Source: Paludibacter sp.
Lineage (GTDB): Bacteria; Bacteroidota; Bacteroidia; Bacteroidales; Paludibacteraceae
Length of the DNA: 54,675 nucleotides
Reading direction: 5' to 3'
Assembly: GCA_010365115.1 (NCBI GenBank)
Contig: JAAFGX010000021.1
Coordinates: 1-54,675 of the forward strand
In this document: in pieces, positions 7,374-16,829 of the stretch
How positions within the stretch are numbered: position 1 is the first letter of the stretch
Layout: every line of letters begins with the position of its first letter
The notes under the pieces: model-generated
Seen by the model: the letters and a program-made list of their open reading frames with translations, nothing else
Databases searched by the model: none
What the model was told of the DNA's origin: nothing
Made by a program: the position numbers and the translations under genes

Positions 7374-9890
7374 TTATCCAAAAATCTGAAAAACTGCAAA
7401 AGCCATCAGCCATGCCAATACCAAGCTATATCCGGCAGCAAAAAGCGCCCAACCCCAACTTCGTGTTTCATTTTTAATGGCCACAATAGTTGCCAAGCAC
7501 GGGAAATAGATCAGCACAAAAAGCATGAGACCTAATGCCACGACCGGTGTGAACGAAGGCTCGCCGTTAGGTTTTACTTCCGATTGCAATCTGCTCGAAA
7601 GTGATGCAATATCACCATCGGGATCGCCGGTATACAAAACGCTTAGCGTACTCACTACAATTTCCTTTGCCGCCACTCCCGACAGTAACGATACTCCAAT
7701 TTTCCAGTCGAAGCCAAGCGGTGAAATAATCGGTTGAATAAAATGGCCAATTTGCCCTATGTATGAATTTTCTTGTTGTTCCATTCGTTCGGCTGCGCTG
7801 AGTTGTCCAACATTTTCGGGTCGTGGGTAATAGCCCAAAAACCAAATAGTGATAGAACCAATAAGAATGACGGTTCCCATTTTTTTTAAATACTGTTCGC
7901 CTTTTTCCCAAGTATGGCTAAACATCGATTTTAATGAAGGAACACGATAAGGTGGAAGTTCCATTACAAAAGGTGTTTCGTCCTTTTTAAATAAATAACG
8001 TTTGAAAAGTCTCGACAAAACTACTGCCAACACAATTCCCGTCATGTAAATTCCAAATAATACTAAACCCGCATGATTTGGGAAAAACGCTCCTGCCAAT
8101 AACAAATAAACCGGCAAACGGGCGCTGCAAGACATCAACGGATTAATCAAAATAGTAATCATACGGGCATTTCTGTTCTCAATGGTTCGGGTAGCTAAAA
8201 TGGCCGGAACATTACAACCAAATCCCATAATGAGCGGAATGAACGATTTACCGTGAAGTCCCATTTTGTGCATGATTTTATCCATAATAAATGCTGCACG
8301 GGCCATGTAGCCCGTATCTTCCATCAGCGAAATAAAGAAATAAAGCAACAGAATATTGGGCAAAAATACGATAACACCACCAACACCACCAATTATTCCG
8401 TTTACCAACAAATCGCGCAACGAACCTTCATTCATGGAGTCGTGTACAAAATTCCCCAACCAGCCAACACCTGCATCAATCCAATCCATTGGATATTGTC
8501 CAAAAGTAAATGTTCCTTGAAACATTACGTATAGAAAGAGTAGAAAAATGGGATAACCCCAGTATTTATGCGTTACAATCGCATCAATTCGTGAAGTGCG
8601 TTTATGTTTGTGTTTCTTTTTCCCGTCAGTCCATGTTTCCTTTAATGCTCCGGTAATAAAACCATATTTTGCATCCGTAATTGCCGATTCAGTATCTTCT
8701 TTTAATATTGTTTTAATCCTTTTCGATTCTGAATTTCGCAGATTAATGATTTCATCCGCATTCGGCAATTTATCAATTATGCTTTCAATTTCTTTATCAT
8801 TTTCCAATAACTTTATGGCAAGAAATCGGGTGGAAAACTGATCACGTAATGATGAATTTAAAGCGATTGGAAGTTTTAACCGTTGTATGCTGAGTTCAAT
8901 TTCCCGTCCATGATTGATGTGAATGTGTCGTACTGTTTCATGAACTTTGTGAATGCCTTTGAATTCAGACGAATGATGTTTTTTATCGTGATGATGGTGA
9001 ATATCAATGCTATGATGATAATCGTCCAACAAATTGTCATCTTTAATTGAAGAAATTAAAACACCTTCTGAATCAAGGACATCGCTTCCTTCATATATTT
9101 TTATTACCATTCGAAAAAGATCGTCAATGCCAATCCGCTTTTTTGCCACTGTTGGAACAAACGGAATCCCTAATAACTTTCCGAGTGTTTTATAATCTAA
9201 CTTGTCACCGCTTTTTTCCAATTCATCAAACATGTTTAATGCCACAATCGTGCGAACATTCATATCGATCAATTGTGTTGTCAGATAAAGATTGCGTTCC
9301 AAATTGGTGCTATCTACTACATTTATAATCACATCGGGCATTTTCTCCGAAATATAACCTCTAACGTATTTCTCTTCGGGAGAATAAGCAGTCAGAGAAT
9401 ATGTTCCGGGCAAATCCACAAGTGTAATGGTATATCCTCGAAATTCGAACTTTCCTTCTTTTGCATCCACAGTCACACCACTATAGTTCCCCACATGCTC
9501 ATGCCCGCCCGATGCAAAGTTGAACAGGGTGGTTTTGCCGCAGTTTGGATTTCCAACCAACGCAACACAGATTTGTTTCCGCTGATTTAATGCTAATCGG
9601 CGTACAAACTCCTCATCCATCAGCCCGCTTCTGTCTTCTTCCTTAAGCTGTAATAGATTGGCTTCTTGCTCACTAACTACTTCAATCAGTGCTGCTTCGC
9701 TACGACGCAACGATACCTCATAGCCCATTACACTGTATTTAATTGGGTCGTTCAACGGAGCATTCAGAATAGCTTTCACCACTTTCCCTTTCACAAAACC
9801 CATTTCTACAATGCGCTTGCGAAAACCCCCATGACCCAATACCTTTACGATAGAGGCTTTTTCACCAGATTTTAGTTCGGATAATTTCAC
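7374..9890 (-). CDS. feoB: FeoA-FeoB fusion, ferrous iron transporter
   Basis: Main Fe(II) importer of the inner membrane, 838 residues. Residues 1-75 are a FeoA/SH3-like domain fused to FeoB, an arrangement common in Bacteroidota. The G domain follows: P-loop GNPNCGKT (113-120), DLPGTYS (159-165) and NMFD (219-222). The C-terminal half holds the Gate/Nucleos_tra2-type membrane core, with MGFGCNVPAI, PLMSCSARLPVY and GVAAKEIVVS. A His-rich insert lies at 291-328, with 13 His in 38 residues, before the membrane part. The start is GTG at 9890, giving KLSELKSGEKA; no nearer ATG would keep the FeoA domain. Promoter and a DtxR-like dyad lie just upstream. Confidence 0.96.
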   Translation of the reverse strand: MKLSELKSGEKASIVKVLGHGGFRKRIVEMGFVKGKVVKAILNAPLNDPIKYSVMGYEVSLRRSEAALIEVVSEQEANLLQLKEEDRSGLMDEEFVRRLALNQRKQICVALVGNPNCGKTTLFNFASGGHEHVGNYSGVTVDAKEGKFEFRGYTITLVDLPGTYSLTAYSPEEKYVRGYISEKMPDVIINVVDSTNLERNLYLTTQLIDMNVRTIVALNMFDELEKSGDKLDYKTLGKLLGIPFVPTVAKKRIGIDDLFRMVIKIYEGSDVLDSEGVLISSIKDDNLLDDYHHSIDIHHHHDKKHHSSEFKGIHKVHETVRHIHINHGREIELSIQRLKLPIALNSSLRDQFSTRFLAIKLLENDKEIESIIDKLPNADEIINLRNSESKRIKTILKEDTESAITDAKYGFITGALKETWTDGKKKHKHKRTSRIDAIVTHKYWGYPIFLLFLYVMFQGTFTFGQYPMDWIDAGVGWLGNFVHDSMNEGSLRDLLVNGIIGGVGGVIVFLPNILLLYFFISLMEDTGYMARAAFIMDKIMHKMGLHGKSFIPLIMGFGCNVPAILATRTIENRNARMITILINPLMSCSARLPVYLLLAGAFFPNHAGLVLFGIYMTGIVLAVVLSRLFKRYLFKKDETPFVMELPPYRVPSLKSMFSHTWEKGEQYLKKMGTVILIGSITIWFLGYYPRPENVGQLSAAERMEQQENSYIGQIGHFIQPIISPLGFDWKIGVSLLSGVAAKEIVVSTLSVLYTGDPDGDIASLSSRLQSEVKPNGEPSFTPVVALGLMLFVLIYFPCLATIVAIKNETRSWGWALFAAGYSLVLAWLMAFAVFQIFG

Positions 9891-9916
9891 TCAAATATAA
9901 ATTTTTAATTTGAGTA

Positions 9917-9924
9917 CAAAGATA
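9917..9924 (-). promoter_or_regulatory. -7 promoter box of the feo operon
   Basis: TATCTTTG on the minus strand, an exact TAnnTTTG match, 26 bp before the feoB GTG. The dyad at 9929-9945 lies directly upstream, over the region between the -7 and -33 positions. Confidence 0.65.
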
Positions 9925-9928
9925 CTTA

Positions 9929-9945
9929 TTTAGATTGATTCTAAA
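9929..9945. promoter_or_regulatory. DtxR/MntR-like operator at the feo promoter
   Basis: TTTAGATTGATTCTAAA is a 17-bp dyad with perfect 6-bp arms (TTTAGA / TCTAAA) around TTGAT. It is similar in form to DtxR-family boxes such as TTAGG...CCTAA. It sits 4 bp upstream of the feo -7 box, where a bound repressor would block RNA polymerase. Iron-dependent repression is inferred. Confidence 0.55.
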
Positions 9946-10121
9946 GATTTATTCAATAAAGATTTATTATATATTTAAAGTTAACTTTTCGATTTCAAGT
10001 TTTAAAATGTTGAAAGATTTACATTCAAAAAAATATTTATGATTTCAGGTGGATTATATCTTATAATTCAGTTCGCAATTAAAATTATATGTTTGATTAT
10101 GATATAATCATTGTAATAGTT

Positions 10122-10158
10122 CTAAAAAAAAAGGGATATGCCTAAGCTTATCCCTTTT
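10122..10158 (-). terminator. Rho-independent terminator of the nqr operon
   Basis: A perfect 10-bp stem (AAAAGGGATA, 10129-10138; complement at 10149-10158) with a 10-nt loop. On the minus strand it is followed by a long T run. It lies 19 bp after the nqrF stop codon. Confidence 0.88.
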
Positions 10159-10177
10159 AATTATAATTGATTTGTAA

Positions 10178-11437
10178 TTATGCTCCAAAATCGTCAAACA
10201 TAAGCATTTCGCGAGGAACTCCTAAATCCCAAAGCATACCATCAACTGCTTTTGCCATTGGTCCGGGTCCGCACATGTAGTATTCTATTTCTTCCGGTTC
10301 TTCGTGACTTATCAGATAATTGTCTTTAATCACATTATGAATAAATCCTACAGGACCCGTCCAGTTATCCTCGGGCTGAGGCTCGCTAAGTGCAATATGG
10401 AAATTAAAATTAGGGAATTCAGCTTCCAGTTTGCGGAAATCGGCTTCGTAGAAAATCTCATTTTTAGAACGTGCTCCATACCAGTATGAAATCTTACGAT
10501 CTGTAATCTTCAATGTGTTAAATAAATGTAAAATGTGAGAACGAAGTGGAGCCATTCCAGCACCACCACCGATATATAACATTTCGCGTTTAGAATCTAA
10601 AATCGGGAAGAAATCACCAAATGGACCTGAGACCATTACTTTATCGCCTGGTTTTAGATCAAAAATATATGATGAACAAATTCCAGGTTTTACATTTTGA
10701 AACCCGCCGCTGGCTCTGTCAAAAGGTGGAGTAGCTATACGAACATTTAGCATTACAATGTCACCTTCTGCAGGATAGTTGGCCATTGAGTAGGCGCGCA
10801 TGGTTTCGTCTTCATTTTTGCATGCTAAGTTCCACATATTGAATTTATCCCAATCGCCACGGAAACGATCTTGCACATCGAAATCAGAGAATTTAATATC
10901 GTATTTAGGAACATCAATCTGAATATAGCCTCCTGAAGTGAAATTTAAATGTTCACCTTCGGGCAGTTTAACAACAAATTCTTTAATGAAAGTAGCCACG
11001 TTATTATTCGAAACAACTTCGCATTCCCATTTTTTAATACCCAAAATGGATTCTTTCATCTTTATAGATAAATCATCTTTGACTTTTACCTGGCAACCCA
11101 ACCGCCAATTATCTTTAATTTCTTTTCTGGTAAAATGTCCTGTTTCAGTGGGTAAAATTTCGCCGGCACCTTCCAACACCTGACAACGGCACTCAGCACA
11201 AGTTCCACCTCCACCACATGCCGACGGAAGGAAAATCTGTTGCGCTGCCAAAGTGGCTAACAAAGTACCTCCGGCTTCAGTAACAAGTTGTTTTTCACCA
11301 TTAATAGTTATGGTAACATCACCCGATGCAACTAAATATCTTTTTGCTACAAGTAAAAAAATTACCAAAAGTAAAATTACCACAAGGAAAATCCCCAGAC
11401 TGGCAATAATGTTTGTTGTATTGATTGCTAAAATCAT
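10178..11437 (-). CDS. nqrF: Na+-translocating NADH:quinone reductase subunit F
   Basis: Electron entry subunit of NQR: it oxidises NADH with FAD and passes electrons through a 2Fe-2S cluster. Residues 10-32 form one transmembrane helix. The ferredoxin domain has C74, C80 and C83 (CGGGGTCAEC) and C115. The reductase domain shows RAYSMANYP for FAD, GGGAGMAPLRSH for NAD(H) and the conserved end MLMFDDFGA. The start is taken as the ATG at 11437 (419 residues); an in-frame GTG at 11455 is the alternative. Last gene of the nqr operon, 95 bp after nqrE, with a terminator directly downstream. Confidence 0.96.
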   Translation of the reverse strand: MILAINTTNIIASLGIFLVVILLLVIFLLVAKRYLVASGDVTITINGEKQLVTEAGGTLLATLAAQQIFLPSACGGGGTCAECRCQVLEGAGEILPTETGHFTRKEIKDNWRLGCQVKVKDDLSIKMKESILGIKKWECEVVSNNNVATFIKEFVVKLPEGEHLNFTSGGYIQIDVPKYDIKFSDFDVQDRFRGDWDKFNMWNLACKNEDETMRAYSMANYPAEGDIVMLNVRIATPPFDRASGGFQNVKPGICSSYIFDLKPGDKVMVSGPFGDFFPILDSKREMLYIGGGAGMAPLRSHILHLFNTLKITDRKISYWYGARSKNEIFYEADFRKLEAEFPNFNFHIALSEPQPEDNWTGPVGFIHNVIKDNYLISHEEPEEIEYYMCGPGPMAKAVDGMLWDLGVPREMLMFDDFGA

Positions 11438-11532
11438 AATTTTTTGTAAGCTCACATCATTAAATAAAAAATGTGGGAGAATTTATATTGTTACTAATCT
11501 ATTCTTAATACTTATTCCAAACAATGAAAATA

Positions 11533-12150
11533 TTAAATTTTCAAACCCGAGAAACACATAAAAGCAATACCCATTAAAGCCACTGTGATAAATGTAATAC
11601 CTAATCCCCGCAAGGGTGCCGGAACATCCGAGTATTCCATTTTTTCACGTATTGCAGCTAAGCCTACAATTGCTAGCAGCCAACCCACTCCCGAACCAAG
11701 TGCGTAAGAAGTTGCTTCGCCAAGTGTGTTGTACGCTCTTTGCTGCATAAATAACGAACCACCCATAATGGCACAGTTTACAGCAATCAATGGAAGGAAA
11801 ATCCCCAATGACGCATATAATGAAGGACTGAATTTCTCAACAATCATTTCTAACAACTGAACAATTGCAGCGATAACAGCAATAAACAAAATGAAAGCCA
11901 GGTAGCTTAAATCCAACGTTCCAAGTTGAGGGCTTAACCAGCTCAATGCTCCTTCCTTCAAAAAGTAATTTTGAAGAAGATAGTTAACCGGTAAAGTGAC
12001 ACCCAATACAAAGATTACTGCCACACCTAATCCCATTGACGTTTTCACGTTTTTCGAAACGGCCAGATAAGAGCACATTCCAAGGAAATACGCAAAAATC
12101 ATATTGTCTACGAAAATCGATTTTACAAATATACTAGCTATATTTTCCAT
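11533..12150 (-). CDS. nqrE: NQR subunit E
   Basis: Integral membrane subunit of 205 residues with six hydrophobic helices, paralogous to NqrD. NqrD and NqrE together hold the intramembrane 2Fe-2S centre; the expected Cys are in [14 protein letters not shown] (about residue 26) and [13 protein letters not shown] (about 120). The gene starts at an ATG 195 bp after the nqrD stop. That gap is filled almost entirely by heptanucleotide tandem repeats, an unusual break in an otherwise compact operon. Confidence 0.96.
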   Translation of the reverse strand: MENIASIFVKSIFVDNMIFAYFLGMCSYLAVSKNVKTSMGLGVAVIFVLGVTLPVNYLLQNYFLKEGALSWLSPQLGTLDLSYLAFILFIAVIAAIVQLLEMIVEKFSPSLYASLGIFLPLIAVNCAIMGGSLFMQQRAYNTLGEATSYALGSGVGWLLAIVGLAAIREKMEYSDVPAPLRGLGITFITVALMGIAFMCFSGLKI

Positions 12151-12189
12151 AAATTATTATTGTTTTACTTTAATGTTAGTATAATTTCC

Positions 12190-12350
12190 AACTATAAACT
12201 ACTAACTACCAACTACTAACTACCAACTACTAACTACCAACTACTAACTACCAACTACCAACTACTAACTACCAACTACTAACTACCAACTACCAACTAC
12301 TAACTACTAACTACCAACTATAAACTACTAACTACCAACTATAAACTATT
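12190..12350. repeat. Heptanucleotide tandem repeat within the nqr operon
   Basis: Twenty-three consecutive 7-bp units with no gaps: AACTACC, AACTACT and AACTATA, ending with AACTATT. AACTACC and AACTACT often alternate, so a 14-bp higher-order period is visible. The last unit overlaps the nqrD stop codon (12346-12348) and the array ends 39 bp before nqrE. On the minus (transcribed) strand each reading frame meets TAG, so it is not coding. Confidence 0.97.
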
Positions 12351-12975
12351 CTTGCAATTCTTTGTTTCTGGCCCGATGTACCCAAATAATACATGCCACA
12401 AGTATTAATGCCATTGGAGGCATCATCATCAATCCATTATTCATATATCCTGCATCGAAAAACGATTGAGGTATAATTGTGAATCCTAACAATGACCCAG
12501 CGCCAAATAATTCACGGAAAAAACCGACAATTACTAATATTATAGCATAACCAAATCCGTTTCCAATTCCATCCCAGAATGATTCCCATGGACCATTGCT
12601 CATAGCAAATGCTTCCAAACGACCCATTAATATACAGTTTGTAATAATTAATCCAACATAAACCGAAAGTTGAACGCTAACATCATAAGCATATGCTTTC
12701 AAAATTTCACTTACAATAGTTACCAATGCTGCTACTACCACCAACTGAACAATAATACGAATTCGATTTGGTATTGTCTTGCGCAACAACGAAATAATCA
12801 CGTTAGCAAATCCAAGAATTACGGTTACCGAAATTCCCATTACTAACGATGGTTTCAGGTTAGCAGTAACAGCAAGTGCAGAACAAATCCCCAACACTTG
12901 TACAGTTATAGGATTGTTTTTACTTAGCGGTCCTAAGAAAATTTGTTTTGTTTTATCTGAAAATAATTTTGCCAT
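12346..12975 (-). CDS. nqrD: NQR subunit D
   Basis: Integral membrane subunit of 209 residues with six hydrophobic helices. The start is the ATG at 12975, which overlaps the nqrC stop by one base (TAATG) and yields the standard opening KLFSDKTKQIFLGPL; the longer frame would run into nqrC. The Cys for the shared 2Fe-2S centre are in VQVLGICSALAVT and IITNCILMGRLEAFA. With NqrE it forms the symmetric core of the Na+ pump. The 3' end, with the stop codon, is the boundary of the heptamer array. Confidence 0.96.
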   Translation of the reverse strand: MAKLFSDKTKQIFLGPLSKNNPITVQVLGICSALAVTANLKPSLVMGISVTVILGFANVIISLLRKTIPNRIRIIVQLVVVAALVTIVSEILKAYAYDVSVQLSVYVGLIITNCILMGRLEAFAMSNGPWESFWDGIGNGFGYAIILVIVGFFRELFGAGSLLGFTIIPQSFFDAGYMNNGLMMMPPMALILVACIIWVHRARNKELQE

Positions 12976-13694
12976 TAGTTGGTTCCTCCAATCGTTGTGT
13001 GTTGTAAGAATTCTTCGTATTGTCCTATACAATTTGAGAGCATATCTTCTACTCCTTTACTGGTGATTGTTCCACCGGAAATTGCATCTACCTGTTCACG
13101 ATTAGTCGCAATTTTACCTGCTTTCATTACTGCAATAGATACAAATTCATCTTTATCGTTCAAAATATGTTTGCCAATAAACTGTTTCTGAAAAGGCGCA
13201 TCAGTTATATTTGCACCAAGACCAGGGGTTTCAGCTTCATGTGAAAAATACGTACCGAAAACAGTATTTTTATCATCATCCAATGCTAAATAACCCCAAA
13301 TAGGACCCCAGAGACCAGTGCCTCGCAGTGGAATGATATATTTTGTTTTACCATCTACTTCTGCTATATAAAGAGGAATGTGACGCTCTTCCAGTTTTTT
13401 TGACAATTCTTTTTTGACATTTATATCAAAAGCCTCTTCTTTCGTCTCCGAAAGAATCTCACCTTTTGAATTTACAACAATACCTTTTTTAATATATTGA
13501 TCGTAAAGCGCATCAGCATCTTGTCCTTCAGTATTTACGTCCAATGAACTCAAAATCTGTTTTTTCTTATCGAGCTTCACATTGGCATTTTGAGTTTCTT
13601 TTAATCCACTCGAAACAAATGCTAGCAACAACGCAACAACAACAACCATTATAGTGGCATAAACCAGTGTATATCCGTTACTATTTGTATTCAT
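12975..13694 (-). CDS. nqrC: NQR subunit C (covalent FMN)
   Basis: A 239-residue subunit with one N-terminal transmembrane helix (8-28) and a periplasmic FMN-binding domain. The flavin attachment site is D203-A-I-S-G-G-T209, with T209 the expected phosphoester-linked Thr; the second Gly in place of Ala is a variant. G130-P-I-W-G and H152-E-A-E-T-P-G-L-G match conserved family blocks. It starts 24 bp after nqrB and is translationally coupled to nqrD by a one-base overlap. FMN loading needs ApbE, which is not encoded in this window. Confidence 0.95.
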   Translation of the reverse strand: MNTNSNGYTLVYATIMVVVVALLLAFVSSGLKETQNANVKLDKKKQILSSLDVNTEGQDADALYDQYIKKGIVVNSKGEILSETKEEAFDINVKKELSKKLEERHIPLYIAEVDGKTKYIIPLRGTGLWGPIWGYLALDDDKNTVFGTYFSHEAETPGLGANITDAPFQKQFIGKHILNDKDEFVSIAVMKAGKIATNREQVDAISGGTITSKGVEDMLSNCIGQYEEFLQHTTIGGTN

Positions 13695-13718
13695 GTTTAT
13701 GATTTTTTTATTTTCAAA

Positions 13719-14915
13719 TTATTTTACAGCTCGTTTCAGGCGACGTTTAATGTTCGCATCAACTACATAATAGTCAATTAATGGAGCAAAGATATTCATA
13801 AGCAAAATAGCCAACATCATTCCTTCTGGATAACCCGGATTTAATACCCGGATTATAATAGTCATACAACCGATTAAAAATCCATAAATCCATTTTCCTG
13901 TTTCGGTGCGGGCTGAAGTTACAGGGTCGGTAGCCATAAAAACAGCTCCAAATGCAAATCCACCAAAAACCAGATGATTGTACCATGGAAAATGAGCAGA
14001 ACCAGTATCCGGTCCAAACTGATTAAAGATGAAGGCCATTAATGCACCACCAGCAAAAACAGAAAACATTGTTTTCCAGCTACCAATTTTTGTGAATAAC
14101 AAAATTGCGGCGCCAATTAAAATAGCAATAACTGAAGTTTCACCGATAGATCCGGGAATCAATCCGATAAGTCCATCCATAAAGCTGAGCGGATTCCCCA
14201 TTGTTCCTGCAATTTGTGCCATTGGCGAAGTTGAAGTTGCAACCTGACCAAGTGGAGTTGCACCGGAGAAAGTATCGACCGCATTTCCACCACCAATACC
14301 AAATGTCGAAGTTGTACGAACCCAAACATTATCTCCCGACATAAATGTTGGGTAGGCGAAAAATAAAAATGCACGGGTTACCAAAGCTACGTTGAAAATA
14401 TTCATTCCTGTTCCACCAAAAACTTCCTTTGCAAAAATTACGGCAAAAGCAGTGGCAATAGCGACCATCCAAAGCGGAGTATCAATTGGAACAATTAATG
14501 GAATAAGGAAACCTGTAACCAAAAAACCTTCCTGAATTTCATGTCCTTTTATTTGTGCTACGATAAATTCTATTCCCAAACCAACACCATAAGAAACAAC
14601 AATAAAAGGAAGTACTGCCAAAAATCCGAATAAAAACTCATGCCAGAAACCTACACTTTCTCCTATTGCCAAATAATGTTGATAACCAACATTATACATA
14701 CCAAACAATAAAGCGGGAATAAGTGCAAGAATTACCACCACCATGGTTCGTTTCGAATCTATAGCATCGTGTATGTGAGTTCCACTTTTCGAAGTACTGT
14801 TAGGTACAAATAAAAATGTTTCAAAACCGTCGAAAACCGAATGGAATTTTTCCATTTTACCACCTTTTTCAAAATGTGGCTTCAGTTTATCTATTATATT
14901 TTTTAATGCGCTCAT
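13719..14915 (-). CDS. nqrB: NQR subunit B (covalent FMN, riboflavin)
   Basis: Largest membrane subunit, 398 residues, with about ten helices. The start is the ATG at 14915, giving SALKNIIDKLKPHFEKGGK, the usual N-terminus; an upstream in-frame ATG adds eight unlikely residues. The covalent FMN site is S217-G-A-T220 in VDTFSGATPLGQ. NqrB carries electrons across the membrane and, in Vibrio, forms part of the Na+ channel and the quinone site. The gene lies 106 bp after nqrA and 24 bp before nqrC. Confidence 0.96.
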   Translation of the reverse strand: MSALKNIIDKLKPHFEKGGKMEKFHSVFDGFETFLFVPNSTSKSGTHIHDAIDSKRTMVVVILALIPALLFGMYNVGYQHYLAIGESVGFWHEFLFGFLAVLPFIVVSYGVGLGIEFIVAQIKGHEIQEGFLVTGFLIPLIVPIDTPLWMVAIATAFAVIFAKEVFGGTGMNIFNVALVTRAFLFFAYPTFMSGDNVWVRTTSTFGIGGGNAVDTFSGATPLGQVATSTSPMAQIAGTMGNPLSFMDGLIGLIPGSIGETSVIAILIGAAILLFTKIGSWKTMFSVFAGGALMAFIFNQFGPDTGSAHFPWYNHLVFGGFAFGAVFMATDPVTSARTETGKWIYGFLIGCMTIIIRVLNPGYPEGMMLAILLMNIFAPLIDYYVVDANIKRRLKRAVK

Positions 14916-15021
14916 ATATTTTTTATTACGTCTAAACAATTTCAGGTTTCCTTAAGATAAGTTGAAGTGTGTTTAGTTTTGAATTTCTTATAAGATAATT
15001 ATTATAAATACGATTTAAAGG

Positions 15022-16404
15022 TTACTCCAATTCACTTTTCATTGTATCTAAAGCTCTTCGTACAATACTTTGTAATGGTAATTTTGAGGTGCATACGAAT
15101 TCGCAAAGTGCCACATCTTCCGGAGCAATTTCATAACCGCCAAGTGCTTCCATTTTATCAATGTTTCCGGCAATCATTGCTTTAATTAAAAATTCAGGTA
15201 GAATGTCCATTGGCAATACTTTATCGTATTCGCCTGACATGATTATGGCACGAACTCCACCAAGCAATCGGGCATCGTATTTGTAATTTACTTTGCCAAA
15301 TATACTTTGAAAAATTTTACTTTCTACAATCCCGCTGAAATAAGATTTGCTTGTGCTAAATTTGTCGAAACGAGGCATTGCCCAACCAAACATCTCGTGG
15401 GTTTCATTTCCTTCATCAATAACTGTAATTTGCGAAGCATAAGGATCAAGATATCCGTTGGCTTCTACCTTGATGCCGTTCAATACATTTCCACTAACGT
15501 AACGCAATGGAATTTGAGTAGTTACTTTCCCTTTTATAATTGGTTCAACAGCAGTGCCTATAATGGTTTTATAATATTGAGGTTCTTGAACCTCAGGGCC
15601 TGTAAGGGCTATGGTGCGACTGAAATCAACAATACCTTTGTTGAAGTAGCGGCCTATAAATAATACATCCAGAGCATTCACAGTCCAAACTACTTCACCT
15701 TTGTTTATCGGATCCAGTTGATTTATTTGAATACCTGTATTCCCAATTGGATGTGGACCTTCATATTCTGTAATTTCAACATTTTTTGTTGAACGGAAAT
15801 CGGTAGACTTGCTTCCTGCTTTAATTCCCAAATGTACTTTTCCTTCAGTCATTTTTGCAAGTGCATCAATACCAGTCTGAAAATCAGAAAATTGTCCTTC
15901 TAAAACAAACTCGTAATTTGGAGCAAGAGGTGCCGAATCGAAACTTGATATGAAAATAGCTTTTGGAGATTTGGTAGGGTTGGCAATTACATCGTAAGGA
16001 CGTTGTTTGATGAACGGCCAGATTCCTGCAGTTAAAAGTTTGGATTTAATTTCTTCGCCGTTTAAATTTACAATTGATTCTGATTTGAAGATTTCGTAAT
16101 CTATTTTAGCATCTGGTGCAATGGTAATACTCATTACTTTACGACGTTCACCACGGTTTACAGCAATGATTTTGCCACTTACCGGAGCCACAAAATTCAT
16201 TTCAGAGAAAGTTTTGTCATGAAAAACAGGTGCACCTGCTTTCACTGTATCACCTTCTTTTACTATTATTTTTGGTGTTATTCCATGATAATGGTCGGGT
16301 ATAAGTGCCACTACATCAGAAATTAAAGTGTTACCGATAATTTCTTTTGCTTTTCCGCTTATTTGAATGTCCAAACCACGCTTCGTTTTTATTAGGTTAG
16401 CCAT
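15022..16404 (-). CDS. nqrA: NQR subunit A
   Basis: Cytosolic peripheral subunit of 460 residues, involved in quinone binding. N-terminal blocks LIKTKRGLDIQISGKA and HYHGITPKIIVKEGD, plus AGIWPFIKQRPYD and the mid-region GPHPIGNTG, are NqrA hallmarks. It is the first gene of the nqr operon and is transcribed away from the T9SS plug gene. The order nqrA-B-C-D-E-F is complete. The 425-bp divergent region upstream holds a TATTTTTG -7 box candidate at 16585-16578. Confidence 0.95.
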   Translation of the reverse strand: MANLIKTKRGLDIQISGKAKEIIGNTLISDVVALIPDHYHGITPKIIVKEGDTVKAGAPVFHDKTFSEMNFVAPVSGKIIAVNRGERRKVMSITIAPDAKIDYEIFKSESIVNLNGEEIKSKLLTAGIWPFIKQRPYDVIANPTKSPKAIFISSFDSAPLAPNYEFVLEGQFSDFQTGIDALAKMTEGKVHLGIKAGSKSTDFRSTKNVEITEYEGPHPIGNTGIQINQLDPINKGEVVWTVNALDVLFIGRYFNKGIVDFSRTIALTGPEVQEPQYYKTIIGTAVEPIIKGKVTTQIPLRYVSGNVLNGIKVEANGYLDPYASQITVIDEGNETHEMFGWAMPRFDKFSTSKSYFSGIVESKIFQSIFGKVNYKYDARLLGGVRAIIMSGEYDKVLPMDILPEFLIKAMIAGNIDKMEALGGYEIAPEDVALCEFVCTSKLPLQSIVRRALDTMKSELE

Positions 16405-16577
16405 ATAATATTGTAAAAAATTTGTTTGCGATAAATATTAGCATTTGCTAAATTAATCGTTTTCCAACATGTAGCTGGATAAATATTTGCATTTAAATAA
16501 TAGATTAACTTTAAAACACTGGTAATGAGGCTGTTTTAAAATTTGTTTTTGAAATCATTTCCTTTTAAAAAACGCTG

Positions 16578-16585
16578 CAAAAATA
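16578..16585 (-). promoter_or_regulatory. -7 box candidate for the nqr operon
   Basis: TATTTTTG on the minus strand fits TAnnTTTG. It is 173 bp before the nqrA ATG, so the leader would be long; a closer promoter without this box is possible. Confidence 0.35.
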
Positions 16586-16779
16586 CGTAATTTTTGGTGT
16601 TTATCTACTATGATTAAATAAATATTTCATTAATTTGTAGTTAATTTATAAGCTATTAAATTAGTGGGTTTTAAAATAAATATTTTAAGAATCAGTTTTA
16701 AATATGTGAATTTAAATATCTTAAAAACATTTTTTTAATCAATAAGTTCCATGTTTAATTATTTTCCCTTAAATTTTTC

Positions 16780-16787
16780 TATTTTTG
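16780..16787 (+). promoter_or_regulatory. -7 box of the T9SS plug gene
   Basis: TATTTTTG followed by TGG, 42 bp before the ATG at 16830, a usual leader length in Bacteroidota. Confidence 0.6.
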
Positions 16788-16829
16788 TGGCAAGAAAATT
16801 GCAAACGATTCTAATATTAGAAAATATTT

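Larger units (their letters stand above)
16405..16829. other. Divergent intergenic region, nqrA / T9SS plug
   Basis: 425 bp of very AT-rich DNA without a credible gene. It holds promoter candidates for both sides (16578-16585 minus, 16780-16787 plus). No stable long hairpin or repeat was seen. Confidence 0.6.
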
